From Verrucomicrobiaceae bacterium (lineage in GTDB: Bacteria > Verrucomicrobiota > Verrucomicrobiia > Verrucomicrobiales > V1-33), in contig JAIXVE010000359.1 of NCBI GenBank assembly GCA_027483175.1, positions 1-52,023 of the forward strand: 52,023 bases of DNA. Direction: 5' to 3'. Position 1 is the stretch's first letter. The number at the start of each line of letters is the position of its first letter. Of this stretch, positions 39,823 to 48,894 are shown piece after piece. The position numbers and the translations under genes were made by a program. The notes below the pieces were generated by a model. The model saw only the letters and a list, made by a program, of their open reading frames with translations, made no database searches and was not told the origin of the DNA.

Positions 39823-42102
39823 ATGAAGGGGGAAGAAGACGAGTTGCTGCCGATGGAGGGGGCTGTGGGACGGCCGGAGAGCGGGCCGGTGGCGACGGTA
39901 TTGCTGGATGGGCCGGGGGATCTGCAGTTTGACTATCTGGTGCCTGAGGGGCTAGTGGAGGGATTGGGGCCGGGGAGTCGGGTATTGTGTCCGCTGCAGC
40001 AGCGGCGGCAGCCTGGGACGGTGCTGGTGGTGCATGAGGAAGCGCCGGAGGCTGGGCGGCGGTTGAAGGCATTGATTTCGCGGTACGACGAGCGACCGGC
40101 GCTGCCTGGGGATCTGCTGCGGCTGGCGAGGTGGGTGTCGGAGTATTACTGTGCGCCTTTGGAGACGGTGGTTAGGGCGATGCTGCCGGGGTCGGTGCGG
40201 ACGGACCGGCATGCGGTGAAGACGAGGCGGATGGTGGAGTTGTTGAAGGTGCCTGGGGAGGAGGAGATGGCGGTGATGACGCGGCGGGCACCGCGGCAGG
40301 CGGAGGCGGTTAAGGCGTTAGGAGAGATGGGAGGGCGGGGGCCGGCGGCGGAGCATGGGGCGGCGGTGGTGAAGGCGCTGGTGGCGGCGGGATGGGTGGT
40401 GGTTAGTGAAGAGGAAGTGGAGCGGGATCCGCATGGCGGGGATACCTTTGTGGCGACGCAGCCGCTGGAGTTGAACGAGGGGCAGCGGGAGTCGCTGGAG
40501 GCGATTCTTGAGGCGGTGGCGAATCCGGGGGAGGCGAAGCCTGTGCTGCTGCATGGGGTGACGGGGAGCGGGAAGACGGAGGTGTATCTGCAGGCGGCGC
40601 AGGCGGTGCTGGATGCGGGGAAGTCGGTGCTGGTGCTGGTGCCGGAGATTTCGCTGACGCCGCAGACGGTGGACCGGTTCAAGTCGCGGTTTGCGACGAT
40701 GACCGAGCGGATTGCGGTGCTGCACAGTCACATGAGTCAGGGTGAACGGTTTGACGAGTGGCAGAAGATCCGGCGGGGACGGGCGCGGATTGTGATCGGG
40801 GCGCGGAGTGCGGTGTTTGCGCCGCTGACGGATCTGGGATTGATTCTGGTGGATGAGGAGCATGAGAATTCGTACAAGCAGGAGAGTCCGCCGCGGTATC
40901 AGGCGAGGGATGTGGCGGTGGTGCGGGCGGCGCAGACCCCTTGTGCGATCGTGTTAGGGAGTGCGACGCCGGCATTGGAGTCGTGGTACAATGCGCAGCG
41001 GGGGAAGTACCGGCTGCTGACGATGGGCGAGCGTGCGGACAGTGCCGGGTTGCCATTGATCCGGGTGATTGATATGCGGTTAGAGAAGCGGCGGGCGGGG
41101 CCGAAGGGGACCCCGCCGATCATCAGCGAGCGGTTGCGGTTGGCGATGGATCAGCGGCTGCAGCGGGCGGAGCAGACGATATTGTTCATCAACCGGCGCG
41201 GGTTTGCGGCGAGCGTGCAGTGTCTGGCGTGCGGGCACGTGGTGAAGTGCGCGCATTGTTCGGTGCCGATGACCCTGCATCATGAGAGCCAGCGGCTGGT
41301 GTGTCATGTGTGCGGGTTTCAGAAGCTGCCGCCGAAGAAGTGTCCGGAGTGTGCGGATCCGGGGATCCTGCTGGCGGGTTACGGGACCGAGAGGGTGCAT
41401 CACACGCTAGCAACTGTGTTTCCGAAGGCGCGGACGGCGCGGGTGGATACGGATGCGATGCAGCAGAAGCACACCCTGCGGGACACGCTGCAGCAGTTCA
41501 AGACGGGGAAGATCGACATTCTGGTGGGGACGCAGATGATTGCGAAGGGCCTGCATTTCCCTAACGTGACACTGGTGGGCGTGCTGAATGCGGATCTGAC
41601 CCTGCACACGCCGGATTTCCGGGCGGCGGAGCGGACGTTTTCGCTGCTGACGCAGGTGGCGGGGCGGGCGGGTCGGGGGTCGCTGCGAGGCGAGGTGATT
41701 GTACAGACGTACAGTCCGCATCTGCCGGCGATTCTGCATGCGCGGCATCATGATTTCACGGGGTTCAGCGAGCAGGAGCTGGAGATGCGGAAAGTGTTCA
41801 GTTATCCGCCGTACACGCATGCGGCGCTGCTGACGTGCAAGTCGCCGAACCAGCGGATGGCGGAGTTCACGCTGGAGACCCTGCACCGGCGGATTGTGGA
41901 GAATGCGCCGGAGGGGTTAGTGGTGGGGGATCCTGCGCCGAGTCCGCTGGAGAAGTCGCATGACCAGTACCGGTTTCAGATACTGCTGCGGGCACCGCGG
42001 ACGAGCCTGATCACGCGGCATGTGCAGCCGATTCTAAAGGGGACGACGTTTCCGCAGGAGGTGGTGGCGGTGTTTGATGTTGATCCGGTGTCGCTGAGCT
42101 GA
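39823..42102 (+). CDS. priA: Primosomal protein N' (replication restart helicase PriA)
   Basis: The 759-residue product has the N-terminal DNA-binding domain (TVLLDGPGDLQFDYLVPEGL, WVSEYYCAPLETVVRAMLPG), Walker A GVTGSGKTEVYL, the DEEH helicase box (LVDEEHENSYKQ), and the zinc-binding region with paired cysteines (CLACGHVVKCAHC, then CHVCG, KKCPEC). C-terminal helicase motifs (VGTQMIAKGLHFPNVTLVGV, VAGRAGRG) are intact. It restarts stalled forks by 3'-5' unwinding and replisome loading. The start is uncertain: ATG at 39823 or at 39853 (MEGAVGRPESG). Codons are extremely G-ending. Confidence 0.93.
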   Translation: MKGEEDELLPMEGAVGRPESGPVATVLLDGPGDLQFDYLVPEGLVEGLGPGSRVLCPLQQRRQPGTVLVVHEEAPEAGRRLKALISRYDERPALPGDLLRLARWVSEYYCAPLETVVRAMLPGSVRTDRHAVKTRRMVELLKVPGEEEMAVMTRRAPRQAEAVKALGEMGGRGPAAEHGAAVVKALVAAGWVVVSEEEVERDPHGGDTFVATQPLELNEGQRESLEAILEAVANPGEAKPVLLHGVTGSGKTEVYLQAAQAVLDAGKSVLVLVPEISLTPQTVDRFKSRFATMTERIAVLHSHMSQGERFDEWQKIRRGRARIVIGARSAVFAPLTDLGLILVDEEHENSYKQESPPRYQARDVAVVRAAQTPCAIVLGSATPALESWYNAQRGKYRLLTMGERADSAGLPLIRVIDMRLEKRRAGPKGTPPIISERLRLAMDQRLQRAEQTILFINRRGFAASVQCLACGHVVKCAHCSVPMTLHHESQRLVCHVCGFQKLPPKKCPECADPGILLAGYGTERVHHTLATVFPKARTARVDTDAMQQKHTLRDTLQQFKTGKIDILVGTQMIAKGLHFPNVTLVGVLNADLTLHTPDFRAAERTFSLLTQVAGRAGRGSLRGEVIVQTYSPHLPAILHARHHDFTGFSEQELEMRKVFSYPPYTHAALLTCKSPNQRMAEFTLETLHRRIVENAPEGLVVGDPAPSPLEKSHDQYRFQILLRAPRTSLITRHVQPILKGTTFPQEVVAVFDVDPVSLS

Positions 42103-42113
42103 TAGAAAATGTT

Positions 42114-42569
42114 ATGAAGAGACTGCTGCTGATGATGAGTGTGGTGCTGGCGGGTTGCAAGGTGGTGGAGCCGGAGCCGGGGCCGAGTTCGCCGTTTGTG
42201 GCGGTGGAGGGAGCAGAGGCGGAGCGGTATGTGAGGGTGGGATGGGCGCACTGGAAGCGTTGCGATGTGCTGCTTGATGTGGAGATGCAACGAAGGCTGA
42301 ATCTGGAGGCGACGGGGAAGCCAATGCTATACGATCCACCGGTGCTGCCGGGATGGGGTGAGCCGCGGGTGTTCAGGGAGAGGTCGAGCGGGGTGGTGTT
42401 CGGGTTATTCGGGGTGTACGGCGGGTGGCTGGAGGTGGTTTTTGCGGGTGACAGCCCGCCGCGGGTGGTGCGGGCGTGGTTTACGGACAATGAGCGGCGG
42501 GTGCGGTTCGGGGATGCGGAGTCGCTTTACAGGCATTCGTGCGGGGAGTGGGCGGCGATGGGTGAATGA
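42114..42569 (+). CDS. Small lipoprotein of unknown function
   Basis: The 151-residue product starts MKRLLLMMSVVLAGCKVVEP, a lipoprotein signal with lipobox VLAG-C and attachment at Cys15. The mature part (WAHWKRCDVLLDVEMQRRLN, GVVFGLFGVYGGWLEVVFAG) has no family that I recognise. It starts 11 bp after priA on the same strand. Confidence 0.65.
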   Translation: MKRLLLMMSVVLAGCKVVEPEPGPSSPFVAVEGAEAERYVRVGWAHWKRCDVLLDVEMQRRLNLEATGKPMLYDPPVLPGWGEPRVFRERSSGVVFGLFGVYGGWLEVVFAGDSPPRVVRAWFTDNERRVRFGDAESLYRHSCGEWAAMGE

Positions 42570-42659
42570 GGGGGTGTGGAGTATTGCCGGGAATCCGTGG
42601 ATTTTTTCCGGTGCAGAAGTGGGTGGAATCTGGCGTATGGAGGGGCTGCCTAAATTCCC

Positions 42660-45600
42660 ATGAAGATCCCCCGCCTGCTTTTATTTGTTGTTTTGAGTCT
42701 GCCGGTGCTGCGAGCGGAGCCGCCGCCGGTGCCTGGGAAGAATGCGGTGTCGTTGTTTGACGGGAAGACGCTGGATGGGTGGGAGGGGAATCCGAAGTTG
42801 TGGAAGGTGGCGGACGGGGCGATTGCGGGCGGGTCGCTGACTGAGCAGGTGGAGCACAATGATTTTCTGGCGACGAAGAAGCGGTATGGGAATTTTGTGC
42901 TGAGGGCGAAGTTGCGGCTGCGGGGGACGGGGTTTGTGAACAGTGGGATTCAGATGCGGAGCACGCGGGTGGCGAATTCGACGGAGATGCGCGGGTATCA
43001 GTGTGATTACGGGGATCCGACGTGGTGGGGATGTGTGTATGATGAGAGTCGGAGGAATCGGGTGATGGCGCAGAGCGACATGAAGGCGCTGGATCCGGTG
43101 ATTCGGCGGAATGACTGGAACGATTATGTGATTCGGGCGGACGGGGCGCGGGTGACGACGTGGATCAACGGGGTGATGGGGGTGGATTATCTTGAGGCGG
43201 ATCCGGCGATTGAGCGGGAGGGGTTGATTGGGATTCAGGTGCACGGGGGCGGGAAGGCGCTGATTGAGGCGAAGGAGATCACGATTGAGGAATTGCCGGC
43301 GACGGTGCAGCCGAAGGGAGCGCCGGAGCCGAAGCCTGCGGCGAAGCCATCGCCGGTGACGCCGGAGGAGCAGAAGGCGTCGTTTACGCTGCCGCCGGGG
43401 TTTGAGATGGAGTTGGTGGTTAGTGAGGATGAGGAGAAGGGGCACGGGAAGTTCATTGCGGCGTATTTTGACGCGAAGGGGAGGTTGTGGACGATGACGG
43501 CGCTGGAGTATCCGGTGGATGCGAATGAGAATCCTGCGGCGGCGGATGCGCTGTATGCGAGCAAGGCGAAGGACAAGATTCTGGTGTATGACATTGTGGA
43601 CCGGGGGACGAACGGAGGTGCGCCGAAGTTTGCGAAGGAGCCGACGGTGTTCGCGGAGGGGCTGGCGATTCCGCTAGGGATTCTGCCTTACAAGGACGGG
43701 TGTTATGTGCAGCACGGGCATGACATTGCGCTGCTGCGGGACACGGACGGGGATGGCAAGGCGGACAAGCGGGAGGTGGTGCTGACGGGGTTCGGGGTGC
43801 AGGATTCGCATTTGTTTCCGCACCAGTTCACGCGTGCGCCGGGTGGGTGGATCTGGCTGGCACAGGGGGCGTTCAATTCCGGGAAAGTGCACGGGCCTGA
43901 CAAGGAAGTGCAGTTTGACCAGACGCGGATGGCGCGGTTCCGGCCGGATGGGGCGGAGTTTGAGATCACGAGCAACGGGCCGTGCAACATCTGGGGTCTT
44001 GTGATGAACGGCGAGGGGGAGACCTTCATCCAGGAGGCGAATGATTTTGGCTATCCGGTGATGCCGTTTCACGATTACGGGAATTATCCCGGGTGCTCGA
44101 ACGGACAGTGGAAGAGTTATGCGCCGGAGTTCCCGAGCAGTGCGGATTTCCGGATGGGCGGGACGGGACTGAGCGGGCTGGCGCTGACGGATGCGCGCGG
44201 GGCGTATCCTGCGGAATGGAGTGATGTGATGCTGGTGGCGAATCCGATCATCCGGAAGATTCAGGCGATCAAGATGCACCGGAGCAAGGAGACGGGGACG
44301 GGATGGAAGCTGGAATGGCTTCCGGATTTCGTGCAGACGAGCGACGAGTGGTTCCGGCCGGTGGCGATGACGATGGGGCCGGACGGGTGTGTGTACATTG
44401 TGGACTGGTATAACAAGATCATCAGTCATAATGAAGTGCCGCGGAATCATCCGGAGCGGGACAAGAAGCGGGGTCGGATCTGGCGAGTGAAGCACAAGGA
44501 TCAGAAGTGTTTTCCGGTGCCGGATTTCACGAAGCTGGCGGAGAAAGAGTTGGTAGGGAAGCTGGGTGGGGCGTCGCTGGCGCAGAGCCATCTGGCGTGG
44601 CAGACCCTGGCGGATAAGGGCAAGCTTGAGGAGGGGACGGTTGCGGAGCTGAAGAAGAGCGCGGCTGGTGCATCGCCGCGGTTCCATGGTGGGGCGTCAG
44701 GGGGCTCGGTGGCGGAACCGGTGACGGGCGAGCCGGGGGCCTATCCTTTTGCGCACGCGGTGCAGGCGCACTGGGTGCTGCAGGAGATTGGGAATGGCGG
44801 CGATCTGCCGGTGGAGGCATTGAAGTCGTCGAGCAGTGCGGTGAGGCGCGAAGCGGTGGCGAGCAATCTGATTGCGTCGGTGGGGCATAAGAATGATGCG
44901 GACCCTGTGGTGCGGCAGGCGCGGATTCAGACCATGGGTCTGGCGATTTCGGCGAGTGGGGCCAAGGCGATGCCCGAGGTGATGGCGGCGCTGCTGGAAG
45001 CTGCGCCGGTGGCGCTTTCCGAGCCGGTGGCACCGTCCTCACAGAGCGGGAAGCCTATCAAGGTGGGCGAGGCTTATGTGAACGAATATGAACGCTATCT
45101 GGTGCGCCTGTTTCTGGAGCGTGCCCCGCAGGCAGTTGCGGCGTATCTTGATTCCGCCGAGGCGGCGAAACTGTCAGCGGATCAACTGATGCTGGCGGCG
45201 CTTTCGCTGCCGGCGAAGGAATCGGCTCCGCGGGTGGCAAAGCAGATGGCGGGATTGGGTCGTGCGCCGAGTGATGAGGAATTGCTGCGATTGGCGGAAG
45301 CGCCGGATGCGCCGGAGGTGAAGGCGGCGCTGGCGGTGCTGGTGACGAAGCCGGAGTCGCTGCGGTCTTTGCTGAAGCAGCGGGCGAGGTTTGATGCGCG
45401 GGTGCTGGCTCCGCTGGTGGAGGGGAAGGCGAAGGAATTGCTGAAGACGGACACGGCGATGGGATTGCAGGTGATCAGCGCGTTCAAGCTGGCGGGATTG
45501 GAGCCGGATCTGGCGGCGCTGGCGGGGACTCCGGGCGGGGCGACGGTGGGGGTGCTGCGGGCGTTGCGTGAATTGGGGAGCAAGCGGGCGGACGTGTTTC

Positions 45601-46934
45601 TCGGGCAGGTGAAGTCGGGGGATGCGGCGGTGCGTGAGGAAGCGCTGGCGGGGCTTGCGGCGGTTCCGGAGAAGCTGCTGCCATTGTGGCCGGATTTGTC
45701 AGCGGTGCAGCGGGGTCGGGCGCTGGATGCGATGAGTAATTTCAAGGAGGGAGCGGCGGCGGTGGTGGCGGCGGTGAACGGGAGTGTGATTCCGAAGGAT
45801 GAGCTGGACGGGCCGGTGCTGGAGAAGCTGGCGGCGGTGTTAGGGGAGAATGACGGGGCGCTGAAGGCGCTGATGGAGAAGATGGGGAGTGCGTTCCGGC
45901 CGGTGCTGGCGCTGGACGGGAACAACGAATCGTTTGTGAAGGAAGGGATCACGCTGGAGGGTCCGTTTACGGTGGAGACGTGGGTGCGGCTGGCTGCGGG
46001 GATCGGGAATGACGACAGCATTCTGGGTGCGGCGGGCGAGGCGGACTTCAACTTCTTCGGGAACACCTTCCGGGTGTGGACGAAGGGAGGGAATGATGTG
46101 ATTGTGGCGAAGAAGCCGAGTGTGCCTGACATGTGGACGCATGTGGCGGTGACGCGTGATGGGGCGGGTGCGATGCGGATTTACATCAATGGCGAGCTGG
46201 ATCAGGCGGAAGGGAAGCCGGATGGGGCGGTGTTCAAGAATCTGCAGATCGGGCGGAGCAATGTGGTTGCGGGGACTGGGGCGATGCTGGCGGAGTACCG
46301 GGTCTGGAATGTGTGCCGGACGGCGCAGGAGATTCGGGCGAATTTTGACAGGACGTTTGGCGGGGAGAAGCCTGCGGGGTTGGTGAAGCAACTGACCGGT
46401 GAGACGTGGGGGGAATTGAATGGTGGTGCGAAGGTGGCGCGGACGACGGATTTTCCGGCGGTGATGAGCGGGGACGAGGCGAAGGCGATGGATGCGAAGT
46501 ATGTGAAGTATCATGCGCTGGCGACGAAGGCGGGGGACAAGGAAGCTGGGAAGGCACTGGCGACAGTGTGCATGGGGTGTCACACGATCAACGGGACGGG
46601 CGGACAGATCGGGCCTAACCTGAGCGGGGCCGGGGCGATGGGGGTGGACGGCGTGCTGCGGAATCTGCTGACGCCGAATGCGGCGATGGAGCCCGGGTAC
46701 CGGGTTTACCGGGTGGAGCTGGCGGATGGGTCGCTGAAGGAAGGGTTTCTGGTGAGTGAGGATGAGAAGGCGATTGTGTTCCGCGCGGTGGGATTGCCGG
46801 ATGAACGAATTGCGCGGGATCAGATCCGCGGCGGGAAGTATCTGAAGCGTTCGCTGATGCCGGAGGGCCTGCTGGAGGCGTTCAGCGAAAAGGAGGTCAG
46901 CGATCTGTTTGCTTATCTCATGTCCCTCAAGTAA
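42660..46934 (+). CDS. Giant DUF1080-heme-propeller-HEAT-LamG-cytochrome c fusion protein
   Basis: The 1424-residue exported product has a signal peptide (MKIPRLLLFVVLSLPVLRAE). A DUF1080 domain follows (about residues 30-215; AVSLFDGKTLDGWEGNPKLW, GFVNSGIQMRSTR, WNDYVIRADGARVTTWING). The PVC-type membrane-bound-dehydrogenase propeller comes next (about 240-625; FTLPPGFEMELVVSEDEEKG, DTDGDGKADKREVVLTGFG). A HEAT-like helical region (about 640-1080), a LamG domain (about 1085-1245; GPFTVETWVRLAAG, WTHVAVTRDGAGAMRIYING) and a C-terminal heme domain of the Pirellula/Verrucomicrobium type (TVCMGCHTINGTGGQIGPNL to DLFAYLMSLK) complete it. It would bind and possibly cleave or oxidise glycosides outside the cytoplasm and pass electrons to the heme. 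It shares its core with the 1404-residue protein but swaps ThuA/SGNH for DUF1080 and adds LamG. Confidence 0.92.
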   Translation: MKIPRLLLFVVLSLPVLRAEPPPVPGKNAVSLFDGKTLDGWEGNPKLWKVADGAIAGGSLTEQVEHNDFLATKKRYGNFVLRAKLRLRGTGFVNSGIQMRSTRVANSTEMRGYQCDYGDPTWWGCVYDESRRNRVMAQSDMKALDPVIRRNDWNDYVIRADGARVTTWINGVMGVDYLEADPAIEREGLIGIQVHGGGKALIEAKEITIEELPATVQPKGAPEPKPAAKPSPVTPEEQKASFTLPPGFEMELVVSEDEEKGHGKFIAAYFDAKGRLWTMTALEYPVDANENPAAADALYASKAKDKILVYDIVDRGTNGGAPKFAKEPTVFAEGLAIPLGILPYKDGCYVQHGHDIALLRDTDGDGKADKREVVLTGFGVQDSHLFPHQFTRAPGGWIWLAQGAFNSGKVHGPDKEVQFDQTRMARFRPDGAEFEITSNGPCNIWGLVMNGEGETFIQEANDFGYPVMPFHDYGNYPGCSNGQWKSYAPEFPSSADFRMGGTGLSGLALTDARGAYPAEWSDVMLVANPIIRKIQAIKMHRSKETGTGWKLEWLPDFVQTSDEWFRPVAMTMGPDGCVYIVDWYNKIISHNEVPRNHPERDKKRGRIWRVKHKDQKCFPVPDFTKLAEKELVGKLGGASLAQSHLAWQTLADKGKLEEGTVAELKKSAAGASPRFHGGASGGSVAEPVTGEPGAYPFAHAVQAHWVLQEIGNGGDLPVEALKSSSSAVRREAVASNLIASVGHKNDADPVVRQARIQTMGLAISASGAKAMPEVMAALLEAAPVALSEPVAPSSQSGKPIKVGEAYVNEYERYLVRLFLERAPQAVAAYLDSAEAAKLSADQLMLAALSLPAKESAPRVAKQMAGLGRAPSDEELLRLAEAPDAPEVKAALAVLVTKPESLRSLLKQRARFDARVLAPLVEGKAKELLKTDTAMGLQVISAFKLAGLEPDLAALAGTPGGATVGVLRALRELGSKRADVFLGQVKSGDAAVREEALAGLAAVPEKLLPLWPDLSAVQRGRALDAMSNFKEGAAAVVAAVNGSVIPKDELDGPVLEKLAAVLGENDGALKALMEKMGSAFRPVLALDGNNESFVKEGITLEGPFTVETWVRLAAGIGNDDSILGAAGEADFNFFGNTFRVWTKGGNDVIVAKKPSVPDMWTHVAVTRDGAGAMRIYINGELDQAEGKPDGAVFKNLQIGRSNVVAGTGAMLAEYRVWNVCRTAQEIRANFDRTFGGEKPAGLVKQLTGETWGELNGGAKVARTTDFPAVMSGDEAKAMDAKYVKYHALATKAGDKEAGKALATVCMGCHTINGTGGQIGPNLSGAGAMGVDGVLRNLLTPNAAMEPGYRVYRVELADGSLKEGFLVSEDEKAIVFRAVGLPDERIARDQIRGGKYLKRSLMPEGLLEAFSEKEVSDLFAYLMSLK

Positions 46935-46953
46935 CCAACAACCCTGACATTTT

Positions 46954-47688
46954 ATGAAGACACTGATATTCGCCTGTTTCGCTGCCGTTTCTGTTATTCA
47001 CGCGGAGACTGGGCCGGAGGCCGGGAAGCAGGTGGCGCAGGCGCTGGAGGTGAAGGATGAGAAGGGGAGCAAGGAGAAGCTGCGGTACTGGCTGGCGCTG
47101 CCGCCGGCTGAGGAGAAGAAGCCTGAGGCGGGGTGGCCGCTGATGATTTTTCTGCACGGGGCCGGGGAGCGTGGCGACAACCTTGACCAGGTGAAGCAGC
47201 ACGGGCCGCCGAAGCTGATCGGGAAGGAGAAGGCGCTGAATTCGTTCATCGTGGCGTCGCCGCAGTGTCCGACGGGTCGGTGGTGGGATGTGAAGGAGAT
47301 CAAGCAGCTAGTGGATCACCTGAGCGAGAGCCAGCCGGTGGACCGGAGCCGGATTGTGATGACGGGGTTGAGCATGGGTGGGTTCGGGACGTGGGGATTT
47401 CTGGCGGAGTATCCGGATGTGCTGGCGGCGGCGGTGCCGATTTGCGGTGGTGGGAAGCCGGAGACGGCGGTGAGGTTCAAGGATGTGCCGCTGCATTGCT
47501 ATCACGGGGCGAAGGACAACGTGGTGCCGCAGTCGAAGAGTGATGAGATGATCGAGGCGCTAAAGAAGGCGGGTGGGAAGCCGCAGTACACGATTTTCCC
47601 GGAGGCTGGGCATGACTCGTGGACGGATGCGTATGCGACGGGTGGGTTGTACAAGTGGCTGCTGGAGCAGCGGCGTGCGGCGAAGTGA
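46954..47688 (+). CDS. Secreted alpha/beta-hydrolase (esterase, PHB depolymerase/dienelactone-hydrolase-like)
   Basis: The 244-residue product has a signal peptide (MKTLIFACFAAVSVIHAETG) and an alpha/beta-hydrolase fold: oxyanion region PLMIFLHGAGERGDN, nucleophile elbow TGLSMGGFGTWG, then the acid in CYHGAKDNVVPQ and the His in PEAGHDSWTDAY. All three catalytic residues are present. Similar PVC proteins are called phospholipase/carboxylesterase or prolyl-oligopeptidase-like; a role in removing acyl groups from polysaccharides is plausible. It starts 19 bp after the giant DUF1080 gene, so the two are likely co-transcribed. Confidence 0.9.
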   Translation: MKTLIFACFAAVSVIHAETGPEAGKQVAQALEVKDEKGSKEKLRYWLALPPAEEKKPEAGWPLMIFLHGAGERGDNLDQVKQHGPPKLIGKEKALNSFIVASPQCPTGRWWDVKEIKQLVDHLSESQPVDRSRIVMTGLSMGGFGTWGFLAEYPDVLAAAVPICGGGKPETAVRFKDVPLHCYHGAKDNVVPQSKSDEMIEALKKAGGKPQYTIFPEAGHDSWTDAYATGGLYKWLLEQRRAAK

Positions 47689-47766
47689 GGGGATGGAGTT
47701 GAGGAGGGTGAATCCCGGGTTGCATGGAGGCGGGTCCGCGGAAGTCTGCGGGCCTGACTTTTGAGC

Positions 47767-48882
47767 ATGAGTGCGGCGAACCAGACCAGACCATTTCGAG
47801 TTGTCATTGCGTGCGGCGGCACGGGTGGCCACCTGTTTCCGGGCATTGCGGTGGCGCAGGAAGCGCGGCGGCGGGGTTGGGAGACCCTGCTGCTGATTTC
47901 GAGCAAGCAGATTGATGCGCTAGCGGTGCAGGGGCATGACGATCTGCGGTTTGAGAAGGTACCGGCGGTGGCGATGCCGAGTCCGTTGTCGCCGGCGATG
48001 GTGAAGTTTCTTTGGCGGTTCTGGAAGACGCGGCGGCAGTGCCTTGAGCTGATCCGTGGGTTCGGGGCGAATGCGGTGCTGGGGATGGGTGGGTTCACGT
48101 CATTGCCGCCGGCGATGGCGGGCCGGAAGCTGGGATTGCGGACGTTTGTGCATGAATCGAATGCGGTGCCGGGGAAGGCGAACCGGATGACGGCGCGGTT
48201 CTGCGACACGGTGCTGCTGGGATTGGAGGCGTGTGCGCGGCATTTTCCGAAGGCGAGGGTGCGGGTGACGGGGACGCCGCTGCGGAGTTCGCTGTGTGAT
48301 CCGGTGGATGCGGGTGAGGCGCGGGCGACGTTCGGGCTGCGGGGGGACCGGCAGACGATTCTGATTATGGGTGGGAGCCAGGGGGCGCGCGGGGTGAACA
48401 AGGCGGTGGTGGCGGCGCTGCCGGGGTTGGCGGCGGTGGCGGACCGGGTGCAGGTGCTGCACATCACGGGACCGGGCGATGCGGAGACGATTGCGCCGGA
48501 GTATGCGAAGTTTCCGGGTCTGACGGCGCATGTGGCACCGTTCTGCCAGCGGATGGATCTGGCGTATGCGGTGGCGGATGTGGCGGTATCGCGGTCAGGG
48601 GCGAGCAGCCTGACGGAACTGAGTGCGTTCGGGGTGCCGACGATACTGGTGCCGTATCCGTTTGCGGCGGACGATCACCAGAGGCGGAACGCGGATGTGT
48701 TTACGAAGGAAGGTGCGGCGATTGCGGTGGAGGAAGCGGAGATTGGCGAGGGGAAGCTGGGCGGTTTGCTGCTGGAGTTGCTGGGGGATGCGGAGAGGCG
48801 GGCGGGATTGGCGGCGGCGATGCGGCGGCTGGCACCGCGGGATGCGGCGGCGCGGGTTTGCGATGCGATTGGGGAGAAGTGA
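47767..48882 (+). CDS. murG: UDP-GlcNAc:lipid I N-acetylglucosaminyltransferase MurG
   Basis: The 371-residue product adds GlcNAc to lipid I to make lipid II at the cytosolic face of the inner membrane. Motifs are GGTGGHLFPGIAVAQEA near the N-terminus, GMGGFTSLPPAMA, HESNAVPGKANRM, ILIMGGSQGARGVN and the UDP-binding SRSGASSLTELSAFG with VPYPFAADDHQRRNA. The ATG at 47767 is preferred over TTG at 47761. It lies outside any mur/fts cluster here, after the esterase gene (78 bp). Confidence 0.96.
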   Translation: MSAANQTRPFRVVIACGGTGGHLFPGIAVAQEARRRGWETLLLISSKQIDALAVQGHDDLRFEKVPAVAMPSPLSPAMVKFLWRFWKTRRQCLELIRGFGANAVLGMGGFTSLPPAMAGRKLGLRTFVHESNAVPGKANRMTARFCDTVLLGLEACARHFPKARVRVTGTPLRSSLCDPVDAGEARATFGLRGDRQTILIMGGSQGARGVNKAVVAALPGLAAVADRVQVLHITGPGDAETIAPEYAKFPGLTAHVAPFCQRMDLAYAVADVAVSRSGASSLTELSAFGVPTILVPYPFAADDHQRRNADVFTKEGAAIAVEEAEIGEGKLGGLLLELLGDAERRAGLAAAMRRLAPRDAAARVCDAIGEK

Positions 48883-48894
48883 GGGGGTGGGGGA

